DNA of 64,000 nucleotides from Bacteroidota bacterium (GTDB lineage Bacteria; Bacteroidota; Bacteroidia; AKYH767-A; JAHEYN01): NCBI GenBank assembly GCA_023251555.1, contig JAHEYN010000013.1, positions 33,300 to 97,299 of the forward strand, read 5' to 3'. Shown piece by piece: positions 1 to 8,303 of this stretch (position 1 is its first letter; each line of letters starts with the position of its first letter). The notes under the pieces were generated by a model. It saw only the letters and a program-made list of their open reading frames with translations, ran no database searches and was not told where the DNA came from. The position numbers and the translations under genes were made by a program.

Positions 1-4
1 CACA

Positions 5-406
5 GTGCCTTCCGCCTGGGACGCTAACAATCTCAAAGTGGTTGCCGTAGTTCAGAAATATAACAGCGATATCACCAAGCGCCCCGTTATGAACTCCGTG
101 GAACAGAACGTAAATATTTCCGCGGGGATGGGACAATCTCCTGTGGCCGCCGTCCTGAACGGGGTTTACCCCAATCCTTTCAGCACTACAGCCGGGCTCT
201 TGTTTACGCTCAGGAATCCTGCATCCGTGCAGATTAGAATATACAATGTGCTTGGAGAGATGGTTTATGCCGATGACAGGGGCTCCTTAAGTGCGGGACA
301 ACACCAGGTGGTGATTGATGCATCCTCCCTGCCGGCAGGCATTTACCAGCTGAACATGGTGGCAAACGGGAATTCTCTTACTAAGAAGATTACGATCGAA
401 AAGTAA
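5..406 (+). CDS. C-terminal part of a T9SS type A sorting-domain protein (possibly Omp28-related); 5' end outside or near the window edge
   Basis: C-terminus NGVYPNPFSTTAGLLFTL...VQIRIYNVLGEMVY...LPAGIYQLNMVANGNSLTKKITIEK is a typical T9SS CTD. Confidence 0.75.
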   Translation: MPSAWDANNLKVVAVVQKYNSDITKRPVMNSVEQNVNISAGMGQSPVAAVLNGVYPNPFSTTAGLLFTLRNPASVQIRIYNVLGEMVYADDRGSLSAGQHQVVIDASSLPAGIYQLNMVANGNSLTKKITIEK

Positions 407-422
407 TTTTTTACTGAACCGG

Positions 423-466
423 AAAAACAGCAGCCTGTTGCAGCATTTGCAGAGGCTGCTGTTTTT
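423..466 (+). terminator. Intrinsic terminator-like hairpin
   Basis: Perfect 14-bp arms AAAAACAGCAGCCT (423-436) / AGGCTGCTGTTTTT (453-466), between two CDSs. Confidence 0.75.
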
Positions 467-469
467 GTA

Positions 470-1021
470 ATGTATAACAAAAAAATAATGAAGCTATTTT
501 TAACTTCCCTTCTTCTGGCCGGACTTTGCTTTAATACCCGAGCACAGGATTCAACGGCCGCTGCCAAAGCAAGAAGCCTTCCTGCCGTTGATGTAAAAAC
601 TACGGACGGGGCTTCTGTCACTACCACCTCTTTCTCCAACCAGGGAAAACCCATCGTTATTTGTTTTTGGGCCACATGGTGTAAACCCTGCGTGGAGGAG
701 CTGAATACAATCAGTGAATTATATGACGACTGGAAGAAAGAAACAGGAGTAAAAATAATTGCCGTCTCTGTTGATGATGCCAAAACAATGAACCGTGTCG
801 GGCCTTTCGTAAACGGACGCAATTGGGATTACGAGGTCTATATTGATCCCAACGGGGATTTCCGCCGTGCAATGAATGTGAATATGCCTCCCCATACATT
901 TCTGCTGAACGGGAAAGGGGAAATTATCTGGCAACATGTTTCCTATACCCCCGGGGATGAGCAAAAACTGTATGAAGCCGTGAAGATGGCTGCCGGGGGA
1001 AAAGAAAAAATTAAAGAATAA
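470..1021 (+). CDS. TlpA-like thioredoxin-family disulfide reductase, exported
   Basis: Signal peptide; ICFWATWCKPCVEEL active site (WCxxC) in a TlpA/AhpC context; in-frame ATG at 488 is a plausible start. Confidence 0.9.
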   Translation: MYNKKIMKLFLTSLLLAGLCFNTRAQDSTAAAKARSLPAVDVKTTDGASVTTTSFSNQGKPIVICFWATWCKPCVEELNTISELYDDWKKETGVKIIAVSVDDAKTMNRVGPFVNGRNWDYEVYIDPNGDFRRAMNVNMPPHTFLLNGKGEIIWQHVSYTPGDEQKLYEAVKMAAGGKEKIKE

Positions 1022-1033
1022 TATCTTTCTTCA

Positions 1034-2677
1034 ATGTTTCCGGAAAAATTTATCCATGCGGCTGCTTTGTGTGCGATGCCGGTTCTTCTCTGTGCCCAGG
1101 GAGGAGGAGAAATACACGGGAACTTCCAGCTCGATGCCCAGTACTACAACCCTGACTCTTCCATAGGTGCCGCCGCCGTTCCGGAAAAGATGCTGATGAA
1201 TGGGTTTTCCAACCTGGTGTATACCAATAATGATTTCTCCGCCGGCCTCAGGTACGAAAGTTACCTGAATGCCCTCCAGGGATATGACTCAAGATACCAG
1301 GGCAGCGGCATCCCTTACCGTTATGCTTCCTACAATCATGAAGAATTCGGAATCACAGTGGGAAATTTCTATGAGCAGTTTGGCAGCGGGCTTATTTTCA
1401 GGAGCTATGAGGAGCGTGCACTCGGAATGGATAATGCAATAGATGGCATCAGGCTTAAATATTTGCCCGTGAAAGGAATATCCGTGAAAGGGATATGGGG
1501 AAAGCAGCGATCGTTTTTTACCACAGGGCCAGGCATAGTGAGAGGCGCTGATGCCGAAGTGAATCTGAATGAGCTATTTGGCGGCCTCGCAGAAAAAAAA
1601 ATCAGGATTATATTCGGCGGAAGCGCGGTCAGCAAGTTCCAGAAAGACCAGGACCCTGTTTATAAACTCCCGGAAAATGTAGCCGCCTTTGCCGGCCGGC
1701 TGAATATCACCAGAAAAAATTTATTTGTAAACAGCGAATATGCTTATAAGATTAATGACCCATCCCTTATCAACAATTATATTTATAAACCCGGAGAAGC
1801 CCTGCTCGTTAATACCGGATATTCCCGCAAGGGAATGGGCATCACCCTTTCCGCCAAGCGTATTGACAATATGAGTTTCCGGTCCGACCGCACCGCCACC
1901 GGGAACAACCTTATGCTTAACTTTCTCCCCGCCCTCACCAGGCAACATACCTATCTTCTTGCCGCTTTTTATCCTTATGCCACCCAGCCTAACGGCGAGT
2001 TCGGCTTACAGGGAGAGTTTATTTATACCTTTCAGAAGGAATCAGCACTTGGCGGAAAATACGGGACTTCCCTTTCGCTTAATTATTCGAGAGCCAATGC
2101 TATTGAGAAAAACAGGGTGAATGACACCACTTCCCTTTATCAGGAAGGCACACTGGGGTATCAATCCCCGTTTTTTGCAATTGGGAGAGAAAAATACTTC
2201 GAGGATTTTAATATTGAGGTCATAAAAAAGCTATCTTCTGCAACAAAGGTGTCGGTAACATATCTCTATATTGTTTACAACAAAGGTATAGTGCAGGGTC
2301 TTCCGGGTTATGGAACCGTGTATGCACATACCGGCATCCTTGAGCTAACGCATAAACTCCGGAACAATCATACCCTCCGCAGCGAGTTGCAGCATCTCTA
2401 CACCATGCAGGACCAGCATAGCTGGGCAATGGGGCTTATGGAATACACCGTTTCCCCTCACTGGTTCATAGCGGCAATAGACCAGTATAATTACGCCAAC
2501 CCCGATGCCGGCAAACGCATTCATTATTACACACTGTGCGGCGGATATATTAAAGGCACCATGCGCTTTGCCATTACCTATGGCAAACAGCGCCAGGGGA
2601 TTTTTTGCGTGGGAGGTGTGTGCCGTACCGTTCCCGCAACCAATGGCGTCAGCATTTCTGTAACCAGCAGCTTCTGA
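1034..2677 (+). CDS. Outer membrane beta-barrel-like protein (DUF6029-like)
   Basis: 547 aa, signal peptide, alternating beta pattern, C-terminal aromatic SVTSSF; sits between thioredoxin-like genes. Confidence 0.6.
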   Translation: MFPEKFIHAAALCAMPVLLCAQGGGEIHGNFQLDAQYYNPDSSIGAAAVPEKMLMNGFSNLVYTNNDFSAGLRYESYLNALQGYDSRYQGSGIPYRYASYNHEEFGITVGNFYEQFGSGLIFRSYEERALGMDNAIDGIRLKYLPVKGISVKGIWGKQRSFFTTGPGIVRGADAEVNLNELFGGLAEKKIRIIFGGSAVSKFQKDQDPVYKLPENVAAFAGRLNITRKNLFVNSEYAYKINDPSLINNYIYKPGEALLVNTGYSRKGMGITLSAKRIDNMSFRSDRTATGNNLMLNFLPALTRQHTYLLAAFYPYATQPNGEFGLQGEFIYTFQKESALGGKYGTSLSLNYSRANAIEKNRVNDTTSLYQEGTLGYQSPFFAIGREKYFEDFNIEVIKKLSSATKVSVTYLYIVYNKGIVQGLPGYGTVYAHTGILELTHKLRNNHTLRSELQHLYTMQDQHSWAMGLMEYTVSPHWFIAAIDQYNYANPDAGKRIHYYTLCGGYIKGTMRFAITYGKQRQGIFCVGGVCRTVPATNGVSISVTSSF

Positions 2678-2679
2678 AA

Positions 2680-3546
2680 ATGAAAACAAAGCTTCCTGCC
2701 ATCATAAGAATATATTTCATGCTTATTCCTGCCGCTTTCCTGTCTCTGGCAGGATGTGATAAAACAGAGCCTCCGTACAAGGAAAATAATCCAACCGGCA
2801 CACCTTCCGGCAGCCTGCGTAAAATATTGCTCGAAGATTATACCGGTCATAAATGCGGCAACTGCCCGCGTGCCGGCGCGAAGGCGCAATCCCTTAAAAA
2901 CACATACGGGGAACAACTGGTTGTTATTTCTGTTCATGCCGGCGGTTATGCCAACCCCACCCCTTCCGGAACCACTATGGAATATGATTTCAGGACACAG
3001 CCGGGAACTGACCTCGATGTTTTTTTCGATATATCATTGAGTGCGGGCAATCCCAACGGGATGATTAACCGCATAGGCTACCCCTTTTCCCATATTAAAA
3101 GCGATGCGGCATGGAGCAGCGTGGTGGACAGCCTTGCCGCAATTCCTGCGTCTGCAGAAATTGCCCTTTTCAATACCAATGCAGGAGGCACTTACAATAT
3201 TTCGGCAAAGGCAAAATTCCTGCAGGCCTTTTCCGGAACATATAAGTTGGCATTGTATGTTACCGAAGACAGTATTGTCAAGCCACAGGTTGACTACTCA
3301 TTACTTCCCTCAAATGACACTATCTATAATTACCTCCACCGTCACGTGCTGAGAGATGCTGTAAACGGGACATGGGGAGACACTATTGCCACCGGCAGTA
3401 TTACCCCCGGCGTGGAATACAGCAAAAACTATGTTTATACCCCCGCTCTTTTATGGAACACCGCACATTGTGCTTTTGTGGCATTTGTGTATGATGCCGC
3501 TACTTATGAAGTCCTGCAGGCAGAAGAGCAGAGACTGGCGCAATAG
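2680..3546 (+). CDS. Omp28-related outer membrane lipoprotein
   Basis: ATG at 2680, lipobox LSLAGCDK, Omp28-like LLEDYTGHKCGNCPRAGAKAQSL. The ORF-track start at 2605 overlaps the upstream gene and is unlikely. Confidence 0.8.
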   Translation: MKTKLPAIIRIYFMLIPAAFLSLAGCDKTEPPYKENNPTGTPSGSLRKILLEDYTGHKCGNCPRAGAKAQSLKNTYGEQLVVISVHAGGYANPTPSGTTMEYDFRTQPGTDLDVFFDISLSAGNPNGMINRIGYPFSHIKSDAAWSSVVDSLAAIPASAEIALFNTNAGGTYNISAKAKFLQAFSGTYKLALYVTEDSIVKPQVDYSLLPSNDTIYNYLHRHVLRDAVNGTWGDTIATGSITPGVEYSKNYVYTPALLWNTAHCAFVAFVYDAATYEVLQAEEQRLAQ

Positions 3547-3564
3547 TATTTTTTTCAGCGCAGG

Positions 3565-4104
3565 ATGAAAATCCCCGGTACCCATATACAGCAATGCGCT
3601 TCCGGAGACCTTGATCTCCTGCAAGCCATCAGCCGGGAAACTTTTTACGAAACATTTGCGGGCATGAATACTCCCGCAAACATGAAATCATACGTGGCGC
3701 AGGCATTCGGGACAACACAGTTGATCAGGGAACTGGCTGATCGTAATTCCGGATTTTATTTCATAAAGACGGAGGGAGGAGAAGCAGCGGGTTATATGAA
3801 ACTTAACTTCCATGAAGCCCAGACGGAAATCAGGGATCCGCATTCAATGGAGGTGGAGCGGATTTATGTCAGGAAAAAATACCAGGGGAAAGGATTAGGG
3901 CATAAACTTCTTGAATATGCCTTCCTGATTGCGCGGGAAAGAGACATGGCTTACCTCTGGCTCGGGGTGTGGGAGCATAATACCACGGCCATTGCGTTTT
4001 ACGAAAACCACGGCTTCATAAAATCCGGGACACACGCTTTCAGGCTGGGAAATGAAGACCAGACAGATATCATGATGAAATTGGAAATCAGAAACAGGGA
4101 GTAA
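3565..4104 (+). CDS. GNAT family N-acetyltransferase
   Basis: [55 protein letters not shown] is the acetyl-CoA binding motif pattern. Confidence 0.93.
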   Translation: MKIPGTHIQQCASGDLDLLQAISRETFYETFAGMNTPANMKSYVAQAFGTTQLIRELADRNSGFYFIKTEGGEAAGYMKLNFHEAQTEIRDPHSMEVERIYVRKKYQGKGLGHKLLEYAFLIARERDMAYLWLGVWEHNTTAIAFYENHGFIKSGTHAFRLGNEDQTDIMMKLEIRNRE

Positions 4105-4282
4105 AAAAAGATGTTACTCTTCACCTCCTTCGCCATAGTTTTGCCACCCATTTGCTTGAGGCAGGTACTGATATCCGGTACATACAGGAATTGCTGGGCC
4201 ACAACAGCCCCCAAACGACCATGATCTACACACATGTCAGCAGCAAAAAAAAAGTGAAATAATAAGCCCTTTTGACGACTAG
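4092..4282 (+). pseudogene. Truncated C-terminus of a tyrosine recombinase/integrase, frameshifted near its end
   Basis: Manual translation: [54 protein letters not shown] (HxxR, GH and catalytic Y present). A +1 shift after the A-run gives ..IISPFDD*. Not in the ORF track. Confidence 0.85.
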
Positions 4283-4398
4283 TAATACATTTGCTATAAA
4301 ATTAACACGCAACTTCAAACACATAGCAGTTGCGAGTTTTACTACCGGAATGGGGGGATTGTCGCAACAGGAAGATGAAAAGGTTCGGGTATAAACAA

Positions 4399-4408
4399 GT
4401 TAGCGGTT
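4399..4408 (+). other. Core-site-like box at the start of cassette 1 (GTTAGCGGTT)
   Basis: Exact reverse complement AACCGCTAAC at 5287-5296, just after the cassette-1 ORF. Confidence 0.6.
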
Positions 4409-4432
4409 ATTTTACAGCGACATCGTATAAGT

Positions 4433-5281
4433 ATGGAACAGACCCCAAAAATAGAACCAGATAATACAGCAGTAAGGACAGCTCTATGGAGAGCGTTGCA
4501 CGTTTTGACAGACGACAAACCTTACATCATTGAAGACAAAATTGGATATGACCTAATCAAACCCGAAAAGGATTGGCAAGAACGTCCTGATATGAAATAT
4601 ACAAAACGGCTACGTGCTTCCATTGTTGCTCGTGCCCGTTTTGTTGAAGATATTGTCAAAGAACAAATTGCAAAAGATGTAAGACAATATGTTTTACTTG
4701 GTGCAGGACTTGACAGTTTCGCTCAACGAAATACAGAAAGCAGTTTACAGGTTGATATTTATGAAATTGACCAGCCCAACACATTGGCTTGGAAAGAACA
4801 AAAGCTCATTGAAAACGGCTACAAAACCCACGACAACCTTCATTTTGTTCCCGTTGACTTTGAAACTTCATCTTGGTGGACAGAACTACTAAACAAAGGT
4901 TTTGACATTCACAAAAAAGCAGTCGTTTCCTGCACAGGTGTTACGCTTTATCTTACCAAAGACGCAATTATAGACACACTGCAAAAAATGACTTCACTTG
5001 CATCAGGTTCAACTATTGCAATAGCGTTTTATTTGCCATTGGAACAACTTGACGAAGAAGACAAACCTTTAATGGAAATGTCAATAAAAGGAGCAGCCGC
5101 TTCGGGGACACCTTTTATTAGTTTTTATCCCGTTGACGAAATTGTAAAACTTGCGGAAGAAATAGGTTTGAAAGAAATCCAAACTGTTTCAACAAAAGAT
5201 ATGACAGAAAAATACTTTAAAGACAGAACAGACCAACTTGTTCCTGCGAGCGGAGAATTTTTCTTGGTTGCGAGAACATAA
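4433..5281 (+). CDS. Class I SAM-dependent methyltransferase (TIGR00027/leucine carboxyl methyltransferase-like), putative cassette gene
   Basis: KYTKRLRASIVARARFVEDIVKEQI....QYVLLGAGLDSFAQR..VDIYEIDQPNTLAWKEQ; ATG 34 nt after the core-like box. Confidence 0.88.
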   Translation: MEQTPKIEPDNTAVRTALWRALHVLTDDKPYIIEDKIGYDLIKPEKDWQERPDMKYTKRLRASIVARARFVEDIVKEQIAKDVRQYVLLGAGLDSFAQRNTESSLQVDIYEIDQPNTLAWKEQKLIENGYKTHDNLHFVPVDFETSSWWTELLNKGFDIHKKAVVSCTGVTLYLTKDAIIDTLQKMTSLASGSTIAIAFYLPLEQLDEEDKPLMEMSIKGAAASGTPFISFYPVDEIVKLAEEIGLKEIQTVSTKDMTEKYFKDRTDQLVPASGEFFLVART

Positions 5282-5286
5282 AAAAC

Positions 5287-5431
5287 AACCGCTAACATCG
5301 GCTTGGCGAAAATGGCGGGGACATTGCGTTATCAAAGTTTCTGCTTTCTATTATCTTTGGTGCGGTGGGACAAGTCGTAGCAATTAACACAGCAAATAAA
5401 AAACAGGCGCAAATTCCCACTCGTTATGCCC
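5287..5431 (+). repeat. Degenerate or hybrid attC-like site ending cassette 1
   Basis: Starts with AACCGCTAAC (matches cassette-1 start) and ends with GTTATGCCC (5423-5431); the internal stem is weak. Confidence 0.45.
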
Positions 5432-5451
5432 AATGCTAAAAGACAGATAAT

Positions 5452-6171
5452 ATGAATTTTAAACCGACATTTTTTATACTGACAATCTTAACCTTGTTCA
5501 GTCTGACAAGCTGCGGACAGACACAGGTTGTAATTCCAAAAGAATTTGTTGAAACAATTCCTCCAAAAACTGGAAGTAGCGAATGGTATCCTTTGAATTA
5601 TTCGCAAAATGAGTTTAGTGTGAGAATTATTGACGGAAAACTTGAAATTAAAAAAGTAGATGAAATTAATGAATGTGAACTAAATATTTCAAACGGAAAA
5701 CTTGTTGGTATTAATAGAGGTGAATGGGGCGGAACATTAACTTTTGAACCGACTGACACAACAAAAAACAGCATTGAAATTAAACGTGGAAATATAAAAT
5801 TCATTTTCACCTTTAAGGACAAAATTTACTTTATCGAAGGACTTGCACATTTATCAATGAGCAGTGGAGCATTGTACGAATTGGACAATACTAACGGCAA
5901 TTTTTCCTATAAAAAACTCCTTGAATTTGATGATGCACCAGAAGCTTTTACAATTTATCAAGACAAGTTTCTGATTGCAACTCACGAAAGGTTTTATGTA
6001 GTCAAAGATTTTAAAAAGGAGCTTATTCTACAAGACACTTTTTGGAGTAGTTTATACCCAAATTCAATTGCAGTGCTTGACGACAAAAATGTATTTATTG
6101 GAATGAGAAGCGGTATTGTAAAACTTGACTTGACTACAAAGACTTTAAAATTCTACAAGAATGACAAATAG
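5452..6171 (+). CDS. Exported lipoprotein of unknown function, putative cassette gene
   Basis: Lipobox LFSLTSCGQ; 239 aa; flanked by GTTATGCCC (5423) and GGGCATAAC (6179). Confidence 0.75.
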   Translation: MNFKPTFFILTILTLFSLTSCGQTQVVIPKEFVETIPPKTGSSEWYPLNYSQNEFSVRIIDGKLEIKKVDEINECELNISNGKLVGINRGEWGGTLTFEPTDTTKNSIEIKRGNIKFIFTFKDKIYFIEGLAHLSMSSGALYELDNTNGNFSYKKLLEFDDAPEAFTIYQDKFLIATHERFYVVKDFKKELILQDTFWSSLYPNSIAVLDDKNVFIGMRSGIVKLDLTTKTLKFYKNDK

Positions 6172-6178
6172 AAGCACA

Positions 6179-6314
6179 GGGCATAACAGCACCTTGCCAA
6201 AAGCGGGGCGTTCGTGGTGGCAGAAACTTCTCAGCTCCGAATAAACTTTGATCGTAGCTTGACAGATGGTACTCCGAAAGCCCCGCCTTCGGCAAGCTGC
6301 AAAACGTTATGCCC
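6179..6314 (+). repeat. attC-like recombination site (putative integron cassette attC)
   Basis: GGGCATAAC (6179-6187) pairs with GTTATGCCC (6306-6314); GCACCTTGCC (6189-6198) with GGCAAGCTGC (6291-6300), 9/10; GCGGGGC (6203-6209) with GCCCCGC (6280-6286). Confidence 0.72.
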
Positions 6315-6335
6315 AATGCTAAAAAACGACAGACA

Positions 6336-7535
6336 ATGAAACGACTTCTACTAATTTTAAGTTTTGTTGGGTTTTACAACTTGACATTTTCACAGTGGAC
6401 AACTCTCACTTCGGGGACAAGTGAGTGGCTTCGTGGCGTGTGGTTCACAAGTGCAGACACAGGTTACACGGTTGGTTACAACGGGACAATTCTTAAAACG
6501 ACAGACGGTAACTCTTGGACACCGCAGACATCTGGCACGACAAATAATTTAATGTCCGTTTTCTTCGTGACAAGTAATATTGGTTTCGTTTGCGGGACAA
6601 ATGGGACAATCTTAAAAACAATAAACGCGGGTGCAAACTGGACTGCTTTGTCAAGCGGGACTGGAGCAATTCTTCACGAAGTATTTTTTCTTGACCAAAA
6701 CAATGGATATATCGCAGGTGAAGTAGGAACTTGTTTGAAAACAACAGACGGTGGCACGACCTGGACATCTTTGAATTTAAGTACAGGCAATGGAAAAGTG
6801 TCTTTGTTTTTCAATAATGTAAATACTGGTTATGTTGTAGGTGCTGGTTTCACGGACGCAATAATGAAAACAACAAATGCAGGAACAACTTGGTCAAATA
6901 TTTACAATAACTCCGCAGAAGAATTTGCATCAATCTTTTTTACCGACTTAAATAATGGATATGTTGTAAGCGATGTGACAGACAATATTCTGAAAACAAC
7001 CAATGCCGGTACAACTTGGACTTCACAACCTTCGCCAACAAGCGGTGGGCTATACTCGGTCAAGTTTCCATCGACAAATACCGGGTACATTGCTGGCGGT
7101 TATCCAAGCAATGGAGTTATTTTAAAAACAACAAATGCCGGAGCAAATTGGTCACAGCAAAATTCTAATACGACAAGTCCTCTCTTCGATGTTTTCTTTT
7201 TAAATGACAATCTTGGTTATGCGGTCGGCAGGTATGGGACAATAATCAAAACAACAAATGGCGGGACAGGCATCGAAGAATTAAGCAGTCAACTTAATAT
7301 TTCAATTTACCCCAACCCTTTTTCTGTACAGACAGTTTTGCAGACAGACAATTCTTTGCACAACGCAACTCTCACGGTGGACAATTGTTTCGGGCAGACA
7401 GTTAAAGAAATAAAAAATATCAGCGGGCAGACAGTTACTCTCTCGCGTGACAATCTCGCAACTGGACTGTATTTCGTTCGGTTGACACAAGACAACCAAG
7501 TAATCGCGACAAAAAAATTAATCATCACCGACTGA
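6336..7535 (+). CDS. YCF48/PSII-assembly-factor-like beta-propeller protein with T9SS type A sorting domain, putative cassette gene
   Basis: Repeats of GYTVGYNGTILKTTDGNSWT; CTD ISIYPNPFSVQTVLQ...GLYFVRLTQDNQVIATKKLIITD; signal peptide MKRLLLILSFVGFYNLTFSQ. Confidence 0.88.
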   Translation: MKRLLLILSFVGFYNLTFSQWTTLTSGTSEWLRGVWFTSADTGYTVGYNGTILKTTDGNSWTPQTSGTTNNLMSVFFVTSNIGFVCGTNGTILKTINAGANWTALSSGTGAILHEVFFLDQNNGYIAGEVGTCLKTTDGGTTWTSLNLSTGNGKVSLFFNNVNTGYVVGAGFTDAIMKTTNAGTTWSNIYNNSAEEFASIFFTDLNNGYVVSDVTDNILKTTNAGTTWTSQPSPTSGGLYSVKFPSTNTGYIAGGYPSNGVILKTTNAGANWSQQNSNTTSPLFDVFFLNDNLGYAVGRYGTIIKTTNGGTGIEELSSQLNISIYPNPFSVQTVLQTDNSLHNATLTVDNCFGQTVKEIKNISGQTVTLSRDNLATGLYFVRLTQDNQVIATKKLIITD

Positions 7536-7700
7536 CACAGAAGTGTACTAACCCCCTATTAACTGTACGTTTTTGTTAAAATGGTTTTGAAGTGATTCAG
7601 CCTTTTCTGTTAGCATTTTGTATATAATCACACAGATTAGGGGGCAGTGGCCCGTTGCCATGCATCGGTAATTGAAATTTATATATAAAAATCTTATATT

Positions 7701-7718
7701 TGTACATCTTCATGTACA
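7701..7718. promoter_or_regulatory. Putative YefM operator: two TGTACA boxes with 12-bp centre-to-centre spacing, next to a TATATTTG -7 box
   Basis: TGTACATCTTCATGTACA immediately upstream of the antitoxin ATG (7733). Confidence 0.65.
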
Positions 7719-7732
7719 TAAATCTTCTTGCC

Positions 7733-7987
7733 ATGTTAACCACAAGCATTTCTGATTTTAGAAAAGATATTAAAAGGTATCTTGATAGAGTAACTGAAAA
7801 CTTCGAAACCTTAATTATTAATCGAGGTAAAGACAGTGGTGTTGTCGTAATTTCCCTTGATGAATACAACTCACTTTGTGCTACCCAGCATGAATTGTCA
7901 TCTAAGGTCAACGAAAGCAGGCTTGATTCTGCGATAAGTAAACTGCGAAAAGGATCTTCGTTTCAAAAAGATTTAATTGAAGAATGA
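7733..7987 (+). CDS. yefM: Type II antitoxin, Phd/YefM family
   Basis: MLTTSISDFRKDIKRYLDRVTENFETLIINRGKDSGVVVISLDEYNSL; overlaps the toxin start by 4 nt. Confidence 0.9.
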   Translation: MLTTSISDFRKDIKRYLDRVTENFETLIINRGKDSGVVVISLDEYNSLCATQHELSSKVNESRLDSAISKLRKGSSFQKDLIEE

Positions 7988-8241
7988 AATATATTTTTGT
8001 TGACGAATCCTGGGAGGACTATGTATATTGGCAAAACACTGATAAAAAGATAGTTAAAAGGATTAACGAATTGCTAAAGGATGTTTCCCGCACTCCCTTT
8101 ACTGGCATTGGAAAACCTGAACCCCTAAAATTTAAATATAAAGGATTTTGGTCCAGGCGGATTAATGAAGAACACAGGTTAATATATCAGGTTAGGAATA
8201 ATGAGATTCTTATTGCCAAATGTAAGTTTCATTACGACTAA
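7984..8241 (+). CDS. yoeB: Txe/YoeB family toxin (mRNA interferase)
   Basis: DESWEDYVYWQNTDKKIVKRINELLKDVSRTPFTGIGKPEPLKFKYKGFWSRRINEEHRLIYQV...CKFHYD. Confidence 0.95.
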   Translation: MKYIFVDESWEDYVYWQNTDKKIVKRINELLKDVSRTPFTGIGKPEPLKFKYKGFWSRRINEEHRLIYQVRNNEILIAKCKFHYD

Positions 8242-8303
8242 AATAAATGGTTGCCAACAGCGTGTATAATCAATTACTTGTTATCAGGCTGCGAACATTA
8301 TCA

